Positions 29,408 through 38,639 of a DNA stretch of 64,000 bases are shown here, in pieces. How positions within the stretch are numbered: position 1 is the first letter of the stretch; each line of letters opens with the position of its first letter. The position numbers and the translations under genes are program-made. Source of the stretch: Terribacillus halophilus (GTDB lineage: Bacteria > Bacillota > Bacilli > Bacillales > Amphibacillaceae); contig NZ_LT727828.1 in the NCBI RefSeq assembly GCF_900162685.1, positions 1,232,723-1,296,722 of the forward strand, in the 5' to 3' direction. The notes below the pieces were generated by a model, which searched no databases, was not told the origin of the DNA, and saw only the letters and a program-made list of their open reading frames with translations.

Positions 29408-30439
29408 ATGACAATACGTATCGCGATTAATGGATTTGGCAGAATTGGAAGATTGGTTTGCAGACGAGCAATGGAGCTGCCTGATTTGGAGATTGTAGCA
29501 GTGAATGCCTCCTATCCGGCAGAAACATTGGCTCATCTACTGCGATTTGACAGCGTTCATGGTAATTTGGATAAAGAAGTTTATGCAGAAACAGATACTA
29601 TTTTATATGATGGCAAAAAAATTACTGTAGTAGGTCAGCGCAACCCGGAACTGCTTCCATGGAAAGAGCTTGGTGTGGACGTTGTGATCGAAGCTACAGG
29701 TAAATTCTGTTCTCAAGAAGCTGCATCTGCACATCTGGATGCAGGCGCGAAGAAAGTTGTCATTACAGCTCCCGGTAAAGATGTGGACGCAACAATTGTT
29801 ATGGGTGTAAACGAGCGGACATATAAAAGTGACATCCATCACATCGTTTCCAATGCGTCATGCACGACCAATTGCCTAGCACCAGTTGTGAAAGTACTCG
29901 ATGAATGTTTCAAAATTAAAAATGGCTTAATGACGACGGTGCATTCCTTTACCAATGATCAAAAAAATATCGACAATCCGCACAAAGATCTTCGTCGTGC
30001 GAGAGGCTGTACGCAGTCAATCATACCGACTACTACAGGTGCAGCCAAAGCGCTTGCAGAAGTACTTCCGCATTTGAAAGGGAAGCTTCACGGTATGGCT
30101 TTACGTGTGCCGACTCCGAATGTATCACTTGTAGACTTGGTAGTAGATGTTGAAGCGTCTGTTACGGCTGAACAAGTGAATGATGCTTTCCGGACAGCTG
30201 CTGAGACGGATATGCGTGGTATTATTTCATACAGTGAAGAACCGCTTGTATCCATCGACTACACAACGACAGAGCAGTCAGCAACCATTGACGGACTATC
30301 TACTATTGTAATGGAAGAAAACAAGATAAAGATTATCGCTTGGTATGATAACGAATGGGGTTATTCCTGCAGGGTAGTCGATCTAGCGACATTAGTCGGA
30401 AACGGTGTAAGAGAAGCGAATAGCGCAGAAGTTATGTAA
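29408..30439 (+). CDS. gapB: Glyceraldehyde-3-phosphate dehydrogenase, gluconeogenic type
   Basis: A 343-residue GAPDH. It has the Rossmann start RIAINGFGRIGRLVCRRAM, the catalytic C152 in SNASCTTNCLAP, and the RGCTQSIIPTTTGAAKAL, WYDNEWGYSCRVVDLA and LKGKLHGMALRVPTPNVSL motifs. The position before speD and the longer length identify the GapB class, which in B. subtilis prefers NADP and works in gluconeogenesis. The start is the ATG at 29408 behind AAAGGAGG; the upstream in-frame extension lacks an RBS. The palindrome on its promoter suggests repression under glycolytic conditions (inference). Confidence 0.93.
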   Translation: MTIRIAINGFGRIGRLVCRRAMELPDLEIVAVNASYPAETLAHLLRFDSVHGNLDKEVYAETDTILYDGKKITVVGQRNPELLPWKELGVDVVIEATGKFCSQEAASAHLDAGAKKVVITAPGKDVDATIVMGVNERTYKSDIHHIVSNASCTTNCLAPVVKVLDECFKIKNGLMTTVHSFTNDQKNIDNPHKDLRRARGCTQSIIPTTTGAAKALAEVLPHLKGKLHGMALRVPTPNVSLVDLVVDVEASVTAEQVNDAFRTAAETDMRGIISYSEEPLVSIDYTTTEQSATIDGLSTIVMEENKIKIIAWYDNEWGYSCRVVDLATLVGNGVREANSAEVM

Positions 30440-30670
30440 TCTTTGTATATCCCCCTGGAGATATTTCGGAAGTTTGCTTGCCAAACAGGTACAAACACTA
30501 TATACTTCTTTTTGCATGCATCTTTGCAGCAAGGGCGTTAAAACCTGTTTTCCTAAGGAATCTATGCAGTAAGTGACTTGCTTAAAGGGTTAGGACCTCT
30601 TTGGACTAACTTTCCCCCGTGGCAATTCACGCATCTATTTTTTAGGTAAATATTCTAAGGGGGAATTACA
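30440..30670 (+). other. Structured gapB-speD intergenic region, possible 5' leader
   Basis: A 231-base gap. It contains a hairpin GTTAG (30591-30595)...CTAAC (near 30606-30611), with facing GA residues and an inner CC/GG pairing. This is followed by CGTG-GCAATT-CACG near 30619-30633 and then a T-run (TCTATTTTTT). The arrangement could be a leader with an attenuator, or simply a weak gapB terminator. No known RNA family is recognised. Confidence 0.35.
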
Positions 30671-31045
30671 TTGGATACAATGGGAAGACATGTAATTGCA
30701 GAACTATGGGATTGTAACATAGAAACGTTGAACGATATGCAGCAGATTGAACAAATCTTTGTTGATGCTGCACTAAAGTCAGGTGCTGAAGTAAGGGAAG
30801 TCGCTTTCCACAAATTTGCGCCGCATGGCGTAAGCGGAGTGGTTATTATCTCGGAGTCACATTTGACAATCCATAGTTTTCCGGAACATGGTTATGCGAG
30901 CATTGATGTTTACACTTGTGGTAACATCATTGATCCGAACGTAGCTACTGATTATATCATTGACGCGCTTGAAGCTAAAACGTGTGAGAAAGCCGAGCTT
31001 CCGCGGGGCATGGGTCCTGTGGCAGTGCAGCCGAAATCACATTAA
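30671..31045 (+). CDS. speD: S-adenosylmethionine decarboxylase proenzyme
   Basis: A 124-residue pyruvoyl enzyme that decarboxylates AdoMet for spermidine synthesis. The proenzyme self-cleaves before S63 within [16 protein letters not shown], which is intact, and the catalytic cysteine lies in DVYTCGN. It starts with TTG ([13 protein letters not shown]), as the family alignment and the AAGGGGGAATT RBS indicate. It follows gapB as in B. subtilis. Its own terminator lies downstream. Confidence 0.95.
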   Translation: MDTMGRHVIAELWDCNIETLNDMQQIEQIFVDAALKSGAEVREVAFHKFAPHGVSGVVIISESHLTIHSFPEHGYASIDVYTCGNIIDPNVATDYIIDALEAKTCEKAELPRGMGPVAVQPKSH

Positions 31046-31062
31046 TATTTGGACAGACAATT

Positions 31063-31097
31063 AACCCCGCTCTTATTCTGGAGTGGGGTTTTCTAAT
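31063..31097 (+). terminator. Terminator of speD
   Basis: AACCCCGCTC (31063-31072) pairs with GAGTGGGGTT (31081-31090), including one G-T pair, and TTTTC follows. Confidence 0.85.
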
Positions 31098-31209
31098 CGT
31101 CAATGAAGGCTGTATTGCTACATGAAAAGATGGTAAACATACATAGTGATGGAGTAACTATTGCGTACTAGAGATAATGCATTTATTCGCATTTTTTTAT
31201 TACTTCGGA

Positions 31210-31227
31210 TATAATAGCAGGTACTAA
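31210..31227 (+). promoter_or_regulatory. FapR-like operator over the fabF promoter
   Basis: TATAAT (31210-31215) overlaps ATAATAGCAGGTACTAA (31211-31227). The right half GGTACTAA is a perfect half-site of the FapR palindrome (TTAGTACC-N-GGTACTAA), while the left half is degenerate. About 13 of 16 defined positions match. FapR sites typically cover the -10 region of fab promoters. A weak -35, TTCGCA, lies at 31186-31191. Confidence 0.5.
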
Positions 31228-31255
31228 TAGTTACTGCTAGAAAGAAGGTATAATT

Positions 31256-32491
31256 TTGAATAGACGTGTCGTAGTTACTGGATATGGTGCAGTCACACCG
31301 CTTGGTTCGGATGTGGAGACATTTTGGGATAATATAAAAGCTGGGAAATCCGGCATCAAGCCATTAGATGCAGAAAAATTCGCTGGGATTGCGTCGCAAA
31401 TTGGCGGAACAGCAACTGGGTTTAACCCAGAGAAATACCTCGATAAAAAAGATATCGAACGATATGACTTATATAGCCAATTTGCTTACGTTGCAGCAGT
31501 CGAAGCGATGGAGCAGGCTAATCTAAATGCAGAAACAGTAAATCCGGAACGGGTAGGGATATACATTGGCTCTGGTATCGGCGGAGTAAATACGCTTCTA
31601 GACAATCACGAGAAGCTGCTGGACAAGGGTCCGCGCCGTGTCTCGCCATTTATGGTACCAATGATGATTAGCAACATGGCAACAGGAATTGTTTCCATTA
31701 AGACGGGCTTTACTGGACCTAGCTTTGCACCTGTTTCTGCTTGTGCTACAGGTAACCATGCGATTGGGGAAGCCTTCCTGAATATCAAGCATGGCTACTC
31801 CGATGCAATGCTTGCTGGCGGAGCTGAAGCATCAATTACACCGTTTGCTTATGCTGGTTTCACAAAGATGCGAGCAATGAGTACGCAGAATGATACGCCA
31901 GAAACAGCCAGTTCACCATTCGATACAAACCGCGATGGTTTTGTTATGTCCGAAGGTGCCGGTATTTTAGTGCTGGAAGAACTCGAGCATGCACAAAAGC
32001 GCGGAGCAGTAATCCTTGGAGAGGTTGTAGGATATGGCTCGACAACAGATGCCCATCATATTACATCTCCAAACTATCTAGGACCTGCCAAAGCAATGAA
32101 GCTGGCGATGCAAATGGCAGATTGGGAAGCTGATGATGTTGACTATATTAATGCCCACGCCACGAGTACATCAGAAGGCGATAAAACGGAAACAAAAGCA
32201 ATCAAGGAAGTATTCGGTGATAAAGCGCATGACTTGCTGATCAGTGCTACCAAGTCCATGACGGGTCATTTGTTTGGAGCGGCTGGAGGAGTGGAAGCGA
32301 TTATTACGCTAAAAGCGCTGCAAGATGGCATCGTTCCTCCGACAATTAACTATCGAGATGCTGATCCAGAATGTGACTTAACATATGTGCCGAATGAATC
32401 AGTCAATAAAGATATTACATTTGCTTTGTCAAATGGATTCGGTTTTGGCGGTCATAATGCGGTGCTGGCATTGCGTAAGTGGAAAGGGTAG
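31256..32491 (+). CDS. fabF: Beta-ketoacyl-ACP synthase II
   Basis: A 411-residue condensing enzyme that elongates acyl-ACP with malonyl-ACP. The Cys-His-His triad is intact: C163 in VSACATGNHAIGEA, H301 in NAHATSTSEGD and H338 in SMTGHLFGAAGG. The glycine-rich C-terminus SNGFGFGGHNAVL is typical. It starts with TTG behind AAAGAAGG. In B. subtilis fabF sits next to fabHA, not between speD and nrdR, so this is either a moved or a second copy. A FapR-like operator upstream supports a genuine fatty-acid synthesis role. Confidence 0.93.
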   Translation: MNRRVVVTGYGAVTPLGSDVETFWDNIKAGKSGIKPLDAEKFAGIASQIGGTATGFNPEKYLDKKDIERYDLYSQFAYVAAVEAMEQANLNAETVNPERVGIYIGSGIGGVNTLLDNHEKLLDKGPRRVSPFMVPMMISNMATGIVSIKTGFTGPSFAPVSACATGNHAIGEAFLNIKHGYSDAMLAGGAEASITPFAYAGFTKMRAMSTQNDTPETASSPFDTNRDGFVMSEGAGILVLEELEHAQKRGAVILGEVVGYGSTTDAHHITSPNYLGPAKAMKLAMQMADWEADDVDYINAHATSTSEGDKTETKAIKEVFGDKAHDLLISATKSMTGHLFGAAGGVEAIITLKALQDGIVPPTINYRDADPECDLTYVPNESVNKDITFALSNGFGFGGHNAVLALRKWKG

Positions 32492-32511
32492 CCCTCGGCT
32501 GCCTTTTTTTG
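32484..32511 (+). terminator. Terminator of fabF
   Basis: AAGGGTAGCC pairs with GGCTGCCTT (one bulge, one G-T) around a CTC loop and is followed by seven T. It overlaps the stop codon. Confidence 0.75.
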
Positions 32512-32633
32512 TTTCCGCTGCGGTCCTTCGATTTTTCACTTGAATCATGGTAGAATAAGAAAAAGGCGATACAAACGTGTCGTAAATGCGCGAAGCCTGT
32601 CGAGGCTTGCAAAGAATAATGGGGTGGATCGGC

Positions 32634-33092
32634 ATGAAATGTCCAAACTGCCAATATAAAAGCACAAAAGTATTAGATTCCCGTCCCATAGAAGAAGGAC
32701 GTTCCATCCGGCGTCGCCGGGAATGTGAAGAATGCGCCTTTCGCTTCACTACATTTGAGCGGATTGAAGCAACGCCGCTGATTGTTGTGAAAAAAGAGGG
32801 GACAAGGGAAGAATTTAGCAAAGAGAAGCTTATGCGCGGACTAATCAAAGCATGTGAGAAGCGTCCAGTAGCGCTGGAGCAGATTGAACATATCGTATTG
32901 GAAGTTGAAAAAGAATTACGCAACGGCGGTACATCGGAAATACAAAGCAAGGAAATTGGCGAAATGGTCATGGAACGTCTGTCGGATGTGGACGAAGTGG
33001 CTTATGTTCGATTTGCATCTGTATACCGACAATTCAAGGATCTCAGTGTCTTCCTGGAAGAATTGAAAGACTTGATTAAAACCGATAAATAA
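32634..33092 (+). CDS. nrdR: Transcriptional repressor NrdR
   Basis: A 152-residue NrdR, the ATP/dATP-sensing repressor of ribonucleotide reductase genes. The N-terminal zinc ribbon reads [18 protein letters not shown], with the second cysteine pair in [17 protein letters not shown]. The ATP-cone (about 49-140) includes [17 protein letters not shown] start at the ATG at 32634, as in the whole family; an upstream in-frame ATG at 32586 adds 16 non-conserved residues. It precedes dnaB and dnaI, the standard Bacillus arrangement. Confidence 0.96.
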   Translation: MKCPNCQYKSTKVLDSRPIEEGRSIRRRRECEECAFRFTTFERIEATPLIVVKKEGTREEFSKEKLMRGLIKACEKRPVALEQIEHIVLEVEKELRNGGTSEIQSKEIGEMVMERLSDVDEVAYVRFASVYRQFKDLSVFLEELKDLIKTDK

Positions 33093-33127
33093 TTGTAACA
33101 GCTTGGAAGATGGAAAGGACAGATTGT

Positions 33128-34492
33128 ATGAAAAGTCAGCATATCGGGAAACTGCTGCCAGCTGACGGGTATCAGATCCGGATGAAAAGATCCCTTCCGA
33201 ATGGATATTCGGTCGCTTTGACTCACTTGTATCAGCCGCTGCTTGGGTTAAGGGCAGTTACCTTATACCAGACGATGGTCAATGAATATATGATGCATCA
33301 CGGCATGTATGAACCCAAAACACATCACCTGCTGATGACATTACTGGATATGCCAATGGACCAATTATACGAAGCGAGACTGCAGCTGGAAGCGATTGGA
33401 CTCATCCGAACATACAAGCAGCATGGAGAGCAGCGTGTGTTTACCTATGACTTGTATCCGCCGTTTACACCAGCTGCCTTTTTTGCTGATGATATGCTTT
33501 CGCAGCTGCTTTACCATCAATTAGGGGAAAGTCGTTACAAGGACATGCAGCAGGCTTTAGTAGCAGCAGAAGAGCTGCCTGACGCAACGGAAGAAATTAC
33601 TGCATCATTTGAAGCTGTCTTTTCTGCGGACAAGCTCGCTAAACAAGGTGTGCTGCCGATGAAAGCTCCGGCCGCGCCGGTTGCAGAAGAGAATCCCGGC
33701 CCTTCCATCGAAACGGATGTGGTGGATTTTGATTGGCTGGGTCAATCACTCAAACAGCGGATGCTGAATCCTAAAGAGGTTCTGACACCGCGCAATCAAA
33801 AGCTGCTCGAATCCATGGCTGTGCTTTATAATCTTACTTCGCTCGATTTGGACAAAGCAATGCAATGGGCCGTTTCGGAAGACAATGTGCTCAATCCGAC
33901 CGAATTCAAATCGGCTTGTCATGATCTGTTTTTAGCACGCCCAAGGACAACAGAAGTAAAAGTAATGGAGCTTACACAGAAGGATGCCAAACAAGAAGTG
34001 CAGGCAACTTCCAAGCAAGAGAAGCTTGTTCACATGCTTGAGACAATTTCACCAAAGCAGCTGTTAGAAGATATTTCTGGTAATGGAACAGCAGCAGCTT
34101 CTGACTTGAAAGTTATCCGGGACGTGATGGCGGAGCAAGGCATGGCACCAGGAATTATGAATGTCCTCGTTTATTATGTGCTGCTCAAATCGGATATGAA
34201 ATTATCAAAAGCATACATGGAAAAAATAGCTGCACATTGGGCACGAAAAAAGATAAGCACAGTAAGAGAAGCGATGGAGATTGCCAAGAGCAGCAATCAG
34301 CCATGGAACACAACAGCAAACAACGCGAAGCAGCCAGCAGCCGCACGGCGGAAAAACGGTGGCCGATCCGAGGTCGTTCCGGAATGGTTTGATCAGAAAG
34401 GCAAAGCAGAAGCGCCGAGCACGACAGCAGTGCCGGATGCGGATGTAGCAGAAATGCTTAAACAATTTAATGCGAATAAGCGTGGCGTTTAA
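33128..34492 (+). CDS. dnaB: Replication initiation/membrane attachment protein DnaB
   Basis: A 454-residue DnaB of the Bacillus type, a primosome protein that helps load the replicative helicase at oriC and at PriA forks. It is not the helicase itself. It shows an N-terminal winged-helix region (SVALTHLYQPLLGLRAVTLYQ) and a C-terminal DnaD/DnaB2-type helical domain around 330-410 (NVLVYYVLLKSDMKLSKAYM), followed by a low-complexity basic tail. I start at the ATG at 33128 behind GGAAAGGA; an earlier ATG at 33110 lacks a good RBS. dnaI follows after 25 bases. Confidence 0.92.
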   Translation: MKSQHIGKLLPADGYQIRMKRSLPNGYSVALTHLYQPLLGLRAVTLYQTMVNEYMMHHGMYEPKTHHLLMTLLDMPMDQLYEARLQLEAIGLIRTYKQHGEQRVFTYDLYPPFTPAAFFADDMLSQLLYHQLGESRYKDMQQALVAAEELPDATEEITASFEAVFSADKLAKQGVLPMKAPAAPVAEENPGPSIETDVVDFDWLGQSLKQRMLNPKEVLTPRNQKLLESMAVLYNLTSLDLDKAMQWAVSEDNVLNPTEFKSACHDLFLARPRTTEVKVMELTQKDAKQEVQATSKQEKLVHMLETISPKQLLEDISGNGTAAASDLKVIRDVMAEQGMAPGIMNVLVYYVLLKSDMKLSKAYMEKIAAHWARKKISTVREAMEIAKSSNQPWNTTANNAKQPAAARRKNGGRSEVVPEWFDQKGKAEAPSTTAVPDADVAEMLKQFNANKRGV

Positions 34493-34517
34493 GAGATAGC
34501 GGGAAGGGGGTGCACGT

Positions 34518-35453
34518 ATGGAGCCCATTCAGGCATCATTAAAAAAATGGATGCAGGAAAACAATAATTTCAAAGAAAACTTTGAACGTATGCAGCAGCA
34601 AGTTAGAGAAAATCCGGAAGTTAAAGCGGTACTGGAAGCAAATCCGCAGCTGACAGAGCAGGATATTCAGCGTAACTTGATGCGGCTTTATGAATATACG
34701 ACAGCATCAAAAGCGTGTCATGATTGTCCGGCACTTGGTCAATGCAAAAATATATTAAATGGTTACACACCAAGATTGGAAGTGGACGGGCATGTTATCC
34801 GTCTTGCTTACGATAAATGTCATACCCGTCTTCAGCATGAAGAGCGAGAGAGGCAAGAAGCTCGGATTAACAGCTTGTATATGCCAAAAGATATTTTAGA
34901 GGCATCAACAGAAACACTCGATCATGGCGATTCCGAACGTCAGCAGGCGATCCTGAAGACATTGCAGTTCCTGCAGCAGACAGGTGATACAATTCCGGAA
35001 CAAGGTCTTTATTTCTATGGACCGTTTGGTGTGGGTAAAACGTATTTCCTAGGCGCTATCGCCAACTATTTGGCAGAACGGAATATCTCCAGTATGCTCA
35101 TTTATATGCCGGAATTTGTACGAGAAATAAAAGCATCCCTAAAAGACGATTCGGTCAATGAAAAAGTGGACATGTTTAAAAAAGCACCAGTTCTCATGTT
35201 GGATGATATAGGGGCTGAGTCACAGTCTGCCTGGTTCCGCGATGAGATACTCGGTTCGATTCTCCATTATCGAATGATGGAACGATTGCCAGTCTTTTTC
35301 ACCTCCAACTATTCCATTGATCAATTGGAGCAGCAAATCGCAACGACAAATCGCGGTGATGTGGAAAGAGTGAAAGCAGGACGAATCATGGAGCGCATCA
35401 AGCGTGTCGCAACCGAGGTTCCGTTGTTCGGGAAAAACAGAAGAAACAATTAA
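34518..35453 (+). CDS. dnaI: Primosomal protein DnaI, helicase loader
   Basis: A 311-residue AAA+ helicase loader that works with DnaB and DnaD to place DnaC helicase. The N-terminal helicase-binding domain has the zinc ligands in CHDCPALGQCKN and YDKCHTRLQHE. The AAA+ domain has Walker A GPFGVGKTYF (168-177), Walker B VLMLDDIGAES, and a late arginine-rich sensor segment (VERVKAGRIMERIKRVATEV). RBS GGGAAGGGGG precedes the ATG. It is followed by a terminator, ending nrdR-dnaB-dnaI. Confidence 0.95.
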   Translation: MEPIQASLKKWMQENNNFKENFERMQQQVRENPEVKAVLEANPQLTEQDIQRNLMRLYEYTTASKACHDCPALGQCKNILNGYTPRLEVDGHVIRLAYDKCHTRLQHEERERQEARINSLYMPKDILEASTETLDHGDSERQQAILKTLQFLQQTGDTIPEQGLYFYGPFGVGKTYFLGAIANYLAERNISSMLIYMPEFVREIKASLKDDSVNEKVDMFKKAPVLMLDDIGAESQSAWFRDEILGSILHYRMMERLPVFFTSNYSIDQLEQQIATTNRGDVERVKAGRIMERIKRVATEVPLFGKNRRNN

Positions 35454-35460
35454 GAAGAAA

Positions 35461-35490
35461 GGGCAAGCCATGCGGCTTGTCTTTTTTTCA
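35461..35490 (+). terminator. Terminator of nrdR-dnaB-dnaI
   Basis: GGCAAGCC (35462-35469) pairs with GGCTTGTC (35474-35481) and is followed by seven T. Confidence 0.9.
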
Positions 35491-35492
35491 AC

Positions 35493-35520
35493 TCATAAAT
35501 CCATTTTCTGCCCATATAAT
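35493..35520 (+). promoter_or_regulatory. Candidate sigma-E promoter of ytxC
   Basis: TCATAAA (35493-35499), a 13-base spacer and CATATAAT (35513-35520) resemble sigma-E -35 and -10 (CATACAMT) elements. They lie about 33 bases before the ytxC start. Confidence 0.5.
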
Positions 35521-35552
35521 GTAACAGTTGATAGTGGCGAGGGTGGTTGATA

Positions 35553-36371
35553 TTGCGTAAAGTGTTTATCAAATCAAAGATAGAGATGGATACATTTTGT
35601 TCTTGTTTAGCGATGCTTGATGTAACGAAACAAGTGTACGTGGCTGAGGATGAGCGATGGGGTTATGAGGCGACGATTCAAGATGGATACCATCGCCGCA
35701 TAGCAGCGGCGCTTGTAGAAACATTTCTCCATCATCGTGAGACAGCATGGATCAAGCAAATTGCCAACGAAGTTTATTACTATAAGGACGAGGAAGCGAT
35801 AAAGCGCATTGCAGAGCTGACGCACACGATTCTCGTCGGGGATATGTATGAAGAAAAGAAGGAACCGAGCTTACCGCGTCAGCAGATTACCCAAATCTTT
35901 CAAGAGATAGCTGCAAAAAATATTCGTGTGTTCTTTGATGCTGTCATTCAATTTCGCAGCAGCGCGTACAAAGAAGCGCTCACTGTCGTTGTGGGCGACG
36001 CTATTGATGAATACAAACTCGAAGAAGAGTATCAGCTGTATGTGGAATCGCTGCGCCAGTACATTAGCAAGAAGCCAATAAGTAAGGAAGCCGTTCATAT
36101 TATTCAAGGACCTGATTTTTCTTTCTACAGGGAAGATGGAAGCTTGTTTTCCGGTAAAGAAATTAAAACATTGGCAAACCAAGAACCGCTTGCCCTTGCA
36201 GGAATCGGGAAGCAAGAGATGAACCTGACACCTTTGATTGCCATGTCACCTCGTAAGATTTATTTGTATGGTGAGCACCCAACGGATCCAAAAACACAAA
36301 CTGTGATTAATATTTTCCAGGAAAGAGCCACATACCTTCCTTTACATCAATTCCCTTTCGCTTGTTTTTAA
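35553..36371 (+). CDS. ytxC: Sporulation protein YtxC
   Basis: A 272-residue YtxC-family soluble protein of unknown biochemical activity, placed between dnaI and thrS as in B. subtilis. Conserved features are the helical middle part (QIFQEIAAKNIRVFFDAVIQFR) and the C-terminal LTPLIAMSPRKIYLYG. Of two adjacent in-frame TTG codons I use 35553, because GAGGGTGG (35539-35546) is six bases away; TTG 35547 touches the RBS. A sigma-E-like promoter precedes it, supporting mother-cell expression. Confidence 0.82.
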   Translation: MRKVFIKSKIEMDTFCSCLAMLDVTKQVYVAEDERWGYEATIQDGYHRRIAAALVETFLHHRETAWIKQIANEVYYYKDEEAIKRIAELTHTILVGDMYEEKKEPSLPRQQITQIFQEIAAKNIRVFFDAVIQFRSSAYKEALTVVVGDAIDEYKLEEEYQLYVESLRQYISKKPISKEAVHIIQGPDFSFYREDGSLFSGKEIKTLANQEPLALAGIGKQEMNLTPLIAMSPRKIYLYGEHPTDPKTQTVINIFQERATYLPLHQFPFACF

Positions 36372-36439
36372 CTGCTCTTGCATTTTCCGGCTGTTGCGCT
36401 TATACTGTACATTATATGAAGAAGCGACAATAAAGGACA

Positions 36440-36674
36440 CGATAGTAAAATCCGTTTGCTTGCAAGAGAGGGAAGCCAAGGCTGGAAGCTTCCTGCATAC
36501 GCTTTGCTGTTACCACCTTTTACAGCTCCGTCGGAGGACGAAAGAAAACCGGCGGCGTTCGATCGACGTTACCGATTCTTGAGCCGGAATTATATTTCGG
36601 GAATTAGGGTGGAACCACGAGACAAATGCTCGTCCCTTTGCACATCAATTGTGCAAAGGGACGGGCTTTTTATA
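36440..36674 (+). promoter_or_regulatory. T-box leader of thrS (threonine)
   Basis: A T-box riboswitch. The core AGGGTGGAACCACG (36606-36619) is exact. The likely specifier ACC (Thr) is at 36512-36514, inside the stem I loop between GCTGT and ACAGC. The transcription terminator is a long hairpin, GTCCCTTTGCACA with TGTGCAAAGGGAC (about 36632-36663), followed by T residues. Uncharged tRNA-Thr should favour antitermination. Confidence 0.92.
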
Positions 36675-36692
36675 TTTAGGAGGAAAACACAA

Positions 36693-38639
36693 ATGGCAGA
36701 TGTACTAGAATTCATTTTCCCAGATGGAGCAAAAAAAGAATTTCCTGCTGGAACAACTGGTGAGGATATTGCCGGTTCTATTTCTTCAGGGCTGAAAAAA
36801 CAAGCGATCGCAGTCAACGTCGACGGCATTGCATATGATTTGCGCACAGAGCTTCCAAACGGAGGCGCAATCGAAATTGTTACTCTTAAACAAGAGCAAG
36901 GCGTAGAAATCATGCGTCACTCTGCAGCGCACTTGTTAGCGCAAGCGGTAAAACGTCTGTATGATAATGTACAGTTTGGTGTTGGACCAGTCATTGAAAA
37001 TGGCTTCTATTATGATATGGACTTAGAAGCTTCTATCACACCAGAAGATTTGCCGAAAATCGAGAAGGAAATGCAGCGAATCGTTGATGCAAACCTTCCG
37101 ATTGTACGCAAAGTCGTTTCTCGCGAGGAAGCCAAAGCGATGTTCCGCGAAACCGGCGATGAGCTGAAAATAGAGCTAATTGACGCAATTCCAGAAGACC
37201 AGGATGTAACGATTTACGAACAAGGTGAATTCTTCGACCTTTGCCGGGGCATTCACGTACCATCTACAGGAAAGATTAAAGTATTCAAGCTGCTTAGCAT
37301 TTCCGGTGCTTACTGGAGAGGCGACAGCAATAATCAAATGCTGCAGCGCATCTATGGTACAGCTTTCGAGAAGAAAGGCCAGCTGGATGACTATTTGAAA
37401 ATGCTTGAAGAAGCAAAAGAGCGTGACCACCGCAAATTGGGGAAAGAGCTTGAGTTATTTACTGTTTCCCAAAAAGTCGGTCAAGGTCTGCCGCTATGGC
37501 TGCCAAAGGGAGCGACAATACGCCGTACAATCGAGCGTTATATCGTAGACCTAGAGGAAAAGCTTGGTTATGATCACGTTTATACACCAGTACTTGGGAG
37601 TGTAGATCTTTATAAAACAAGCGGACACTGGGATCATTACAAAGATGACATGTTCCCGACAATGGAAATGGACAATGAAGACCTTGTTCTTCGTCCAATG
37701 AACTGCCCGCACCATATGATGGTGTATAAAAATGAATTGCATAGCTACCGCAGCTTGCCAATCCGTATTGCCGAGCTTGGTACAATGCACCGTCACGAAA
37801 TGTCTGGCGCGCTTGCCGGCTTGCAGCGTGTTCGGGCGATGACATTAAACGATGCGCACATCTTTGCTCGCCCAGATCAGTTGAAAGATGAGTTCATTCG
37901 TGTAGTGAAACTTGTAGAAGCTGTGTACAAAGACTTTGGTATCGATGATTACAAATTCCGCTTGTCTTACCGCGACCCAGAAGACAAAGAGAAGTATGTC
38001 GACAATGACGCGATGTGGGAAAAAGCACAAGCAATGCTGAAAGAAACAATGGAAGATCTTGAATTGGATTATGTAGAAGCAGAAGGCGAAGCAGCATTCT
38101 ACGGTCCGAAACTGGACGTACAAGTGAAAACAGCACTCGGCAAAGAAGAAACATTGTCTACTGTACAGCTTGATTTCCATTTGCCAGAACGCTTTGATTT
38201 AACTTATATCGGAGAAGACGGAAAAGAACATCGTCCAGTTGTTATCCACCGCGGTGTCGTATCTACAATGGAACGTTTCGTTGCCTTCTTGATTGAAGAA
38301 TACAAAGGCGCCTTCCCAACATGGCTTGCACCAGTCCAAGCGAAAATCATCCCAGTTTCTCCTGACGCGCATCTTGCATACGCACGCCAAGTAGAAGATG
38401 CACTTCGCATGGAAGGTATCCGCGTTCAAGTAGACGAGCGGGAAGAGAAACTCGGCTACAAGATTCGTGAAGCGCAAGTACAGAAAGTTCCTTTCGCCAT
38501 CGTCTTAGGTGATCAGGAAGTAACTGATCATGCAGTAAACATTCGCCGCTATGGTGAAAAAGACTCTGAAACGAAGGATCTGAAAGCTTTCGTGGCAGAA
38601 ATTAAAGAAGAAGTAGACAAGCGCATATTGCGTAAGTAA
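36693..38639 (+). CDS. thrS: Threonyl-tRNA synthetase
   Basis: A 648-residue class II ThrRS. An N-terminal TGS domain (1-62) is followed by the editing domain with [14 protein letters not shown] (HxxxH), the SAD domain with [13 protein letters not shown], and a catalytic core with [31 protein letters not shown] and [14 protein letters not shown]. The anticodon-binding domain begins near 540. The true start is the ATG at 36693 behind TTAGGAGGAAAA. An apparent 79-codon extension reads through the T-box RNA and is not translated. A terminator follows. Confidence 0.97.
   Translation: MADVLEFIFPDGAKKEFPAGTTGEDIAGSISSGLKKQAIAVNVDGIAYDLRTELPNGGAIEIVTLKQEQGVEIMRHSAAHLLAQAVKRLYDNVQFGVGPVIENGFYYDMDLEASITPEDLPKIEKEMQRIVDANLPIVRKVVSREEAKAMFRETGDELKIELIDAIPEDQDVTIYEQGEFFDLCRGIHVPSTGKIKVFKLLSISGAYWRGDSNNQMLQRIYGTAFEKKGQLDDYLKMLEEAKERDHRKLGKELELFTVSQKVGQGLPLWLPKGATIRRTIERYIVDLEEKLGYDHVYTPVLGSVDLYKTSGHWDHYKDDMFPTMEMDNEDLVLRPMNCPHHMMVYKNELHSYRSLPIRIAELGTMHRHEMSGALAGLQRVRAMTLNDAHIFARPDQLKDEFIRVVKLVEAVYKDFGIDDYKFRLSYRDPEDKEKYVDNDAMWEKAQAMLKETMEDLELDYVEAEGEAAFYGPKLDVQVKTALGKEETLSTVQLDFHLPERFDLTYIGEDGKEHRPVVIHRGVVSTMERFVAFLIEEYKGAFPTWLAPVQAKIIPVSPDAHLAYARQVEDALRMEGIRVQVDEREEKLGYKIREAQVQKVPFAIVLGDQEVTDHAVNIRRYGEKDSETKDLKAFVAEIKEEVDKRILRK

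Noticed and set aside
36456-36692. An in-frame 79-codon N-terminal extension of thrS
   Set aside because: It translates the T-box leader and terminator. The RBS and the conserved ThrRS N-terminus place the start at 36693.
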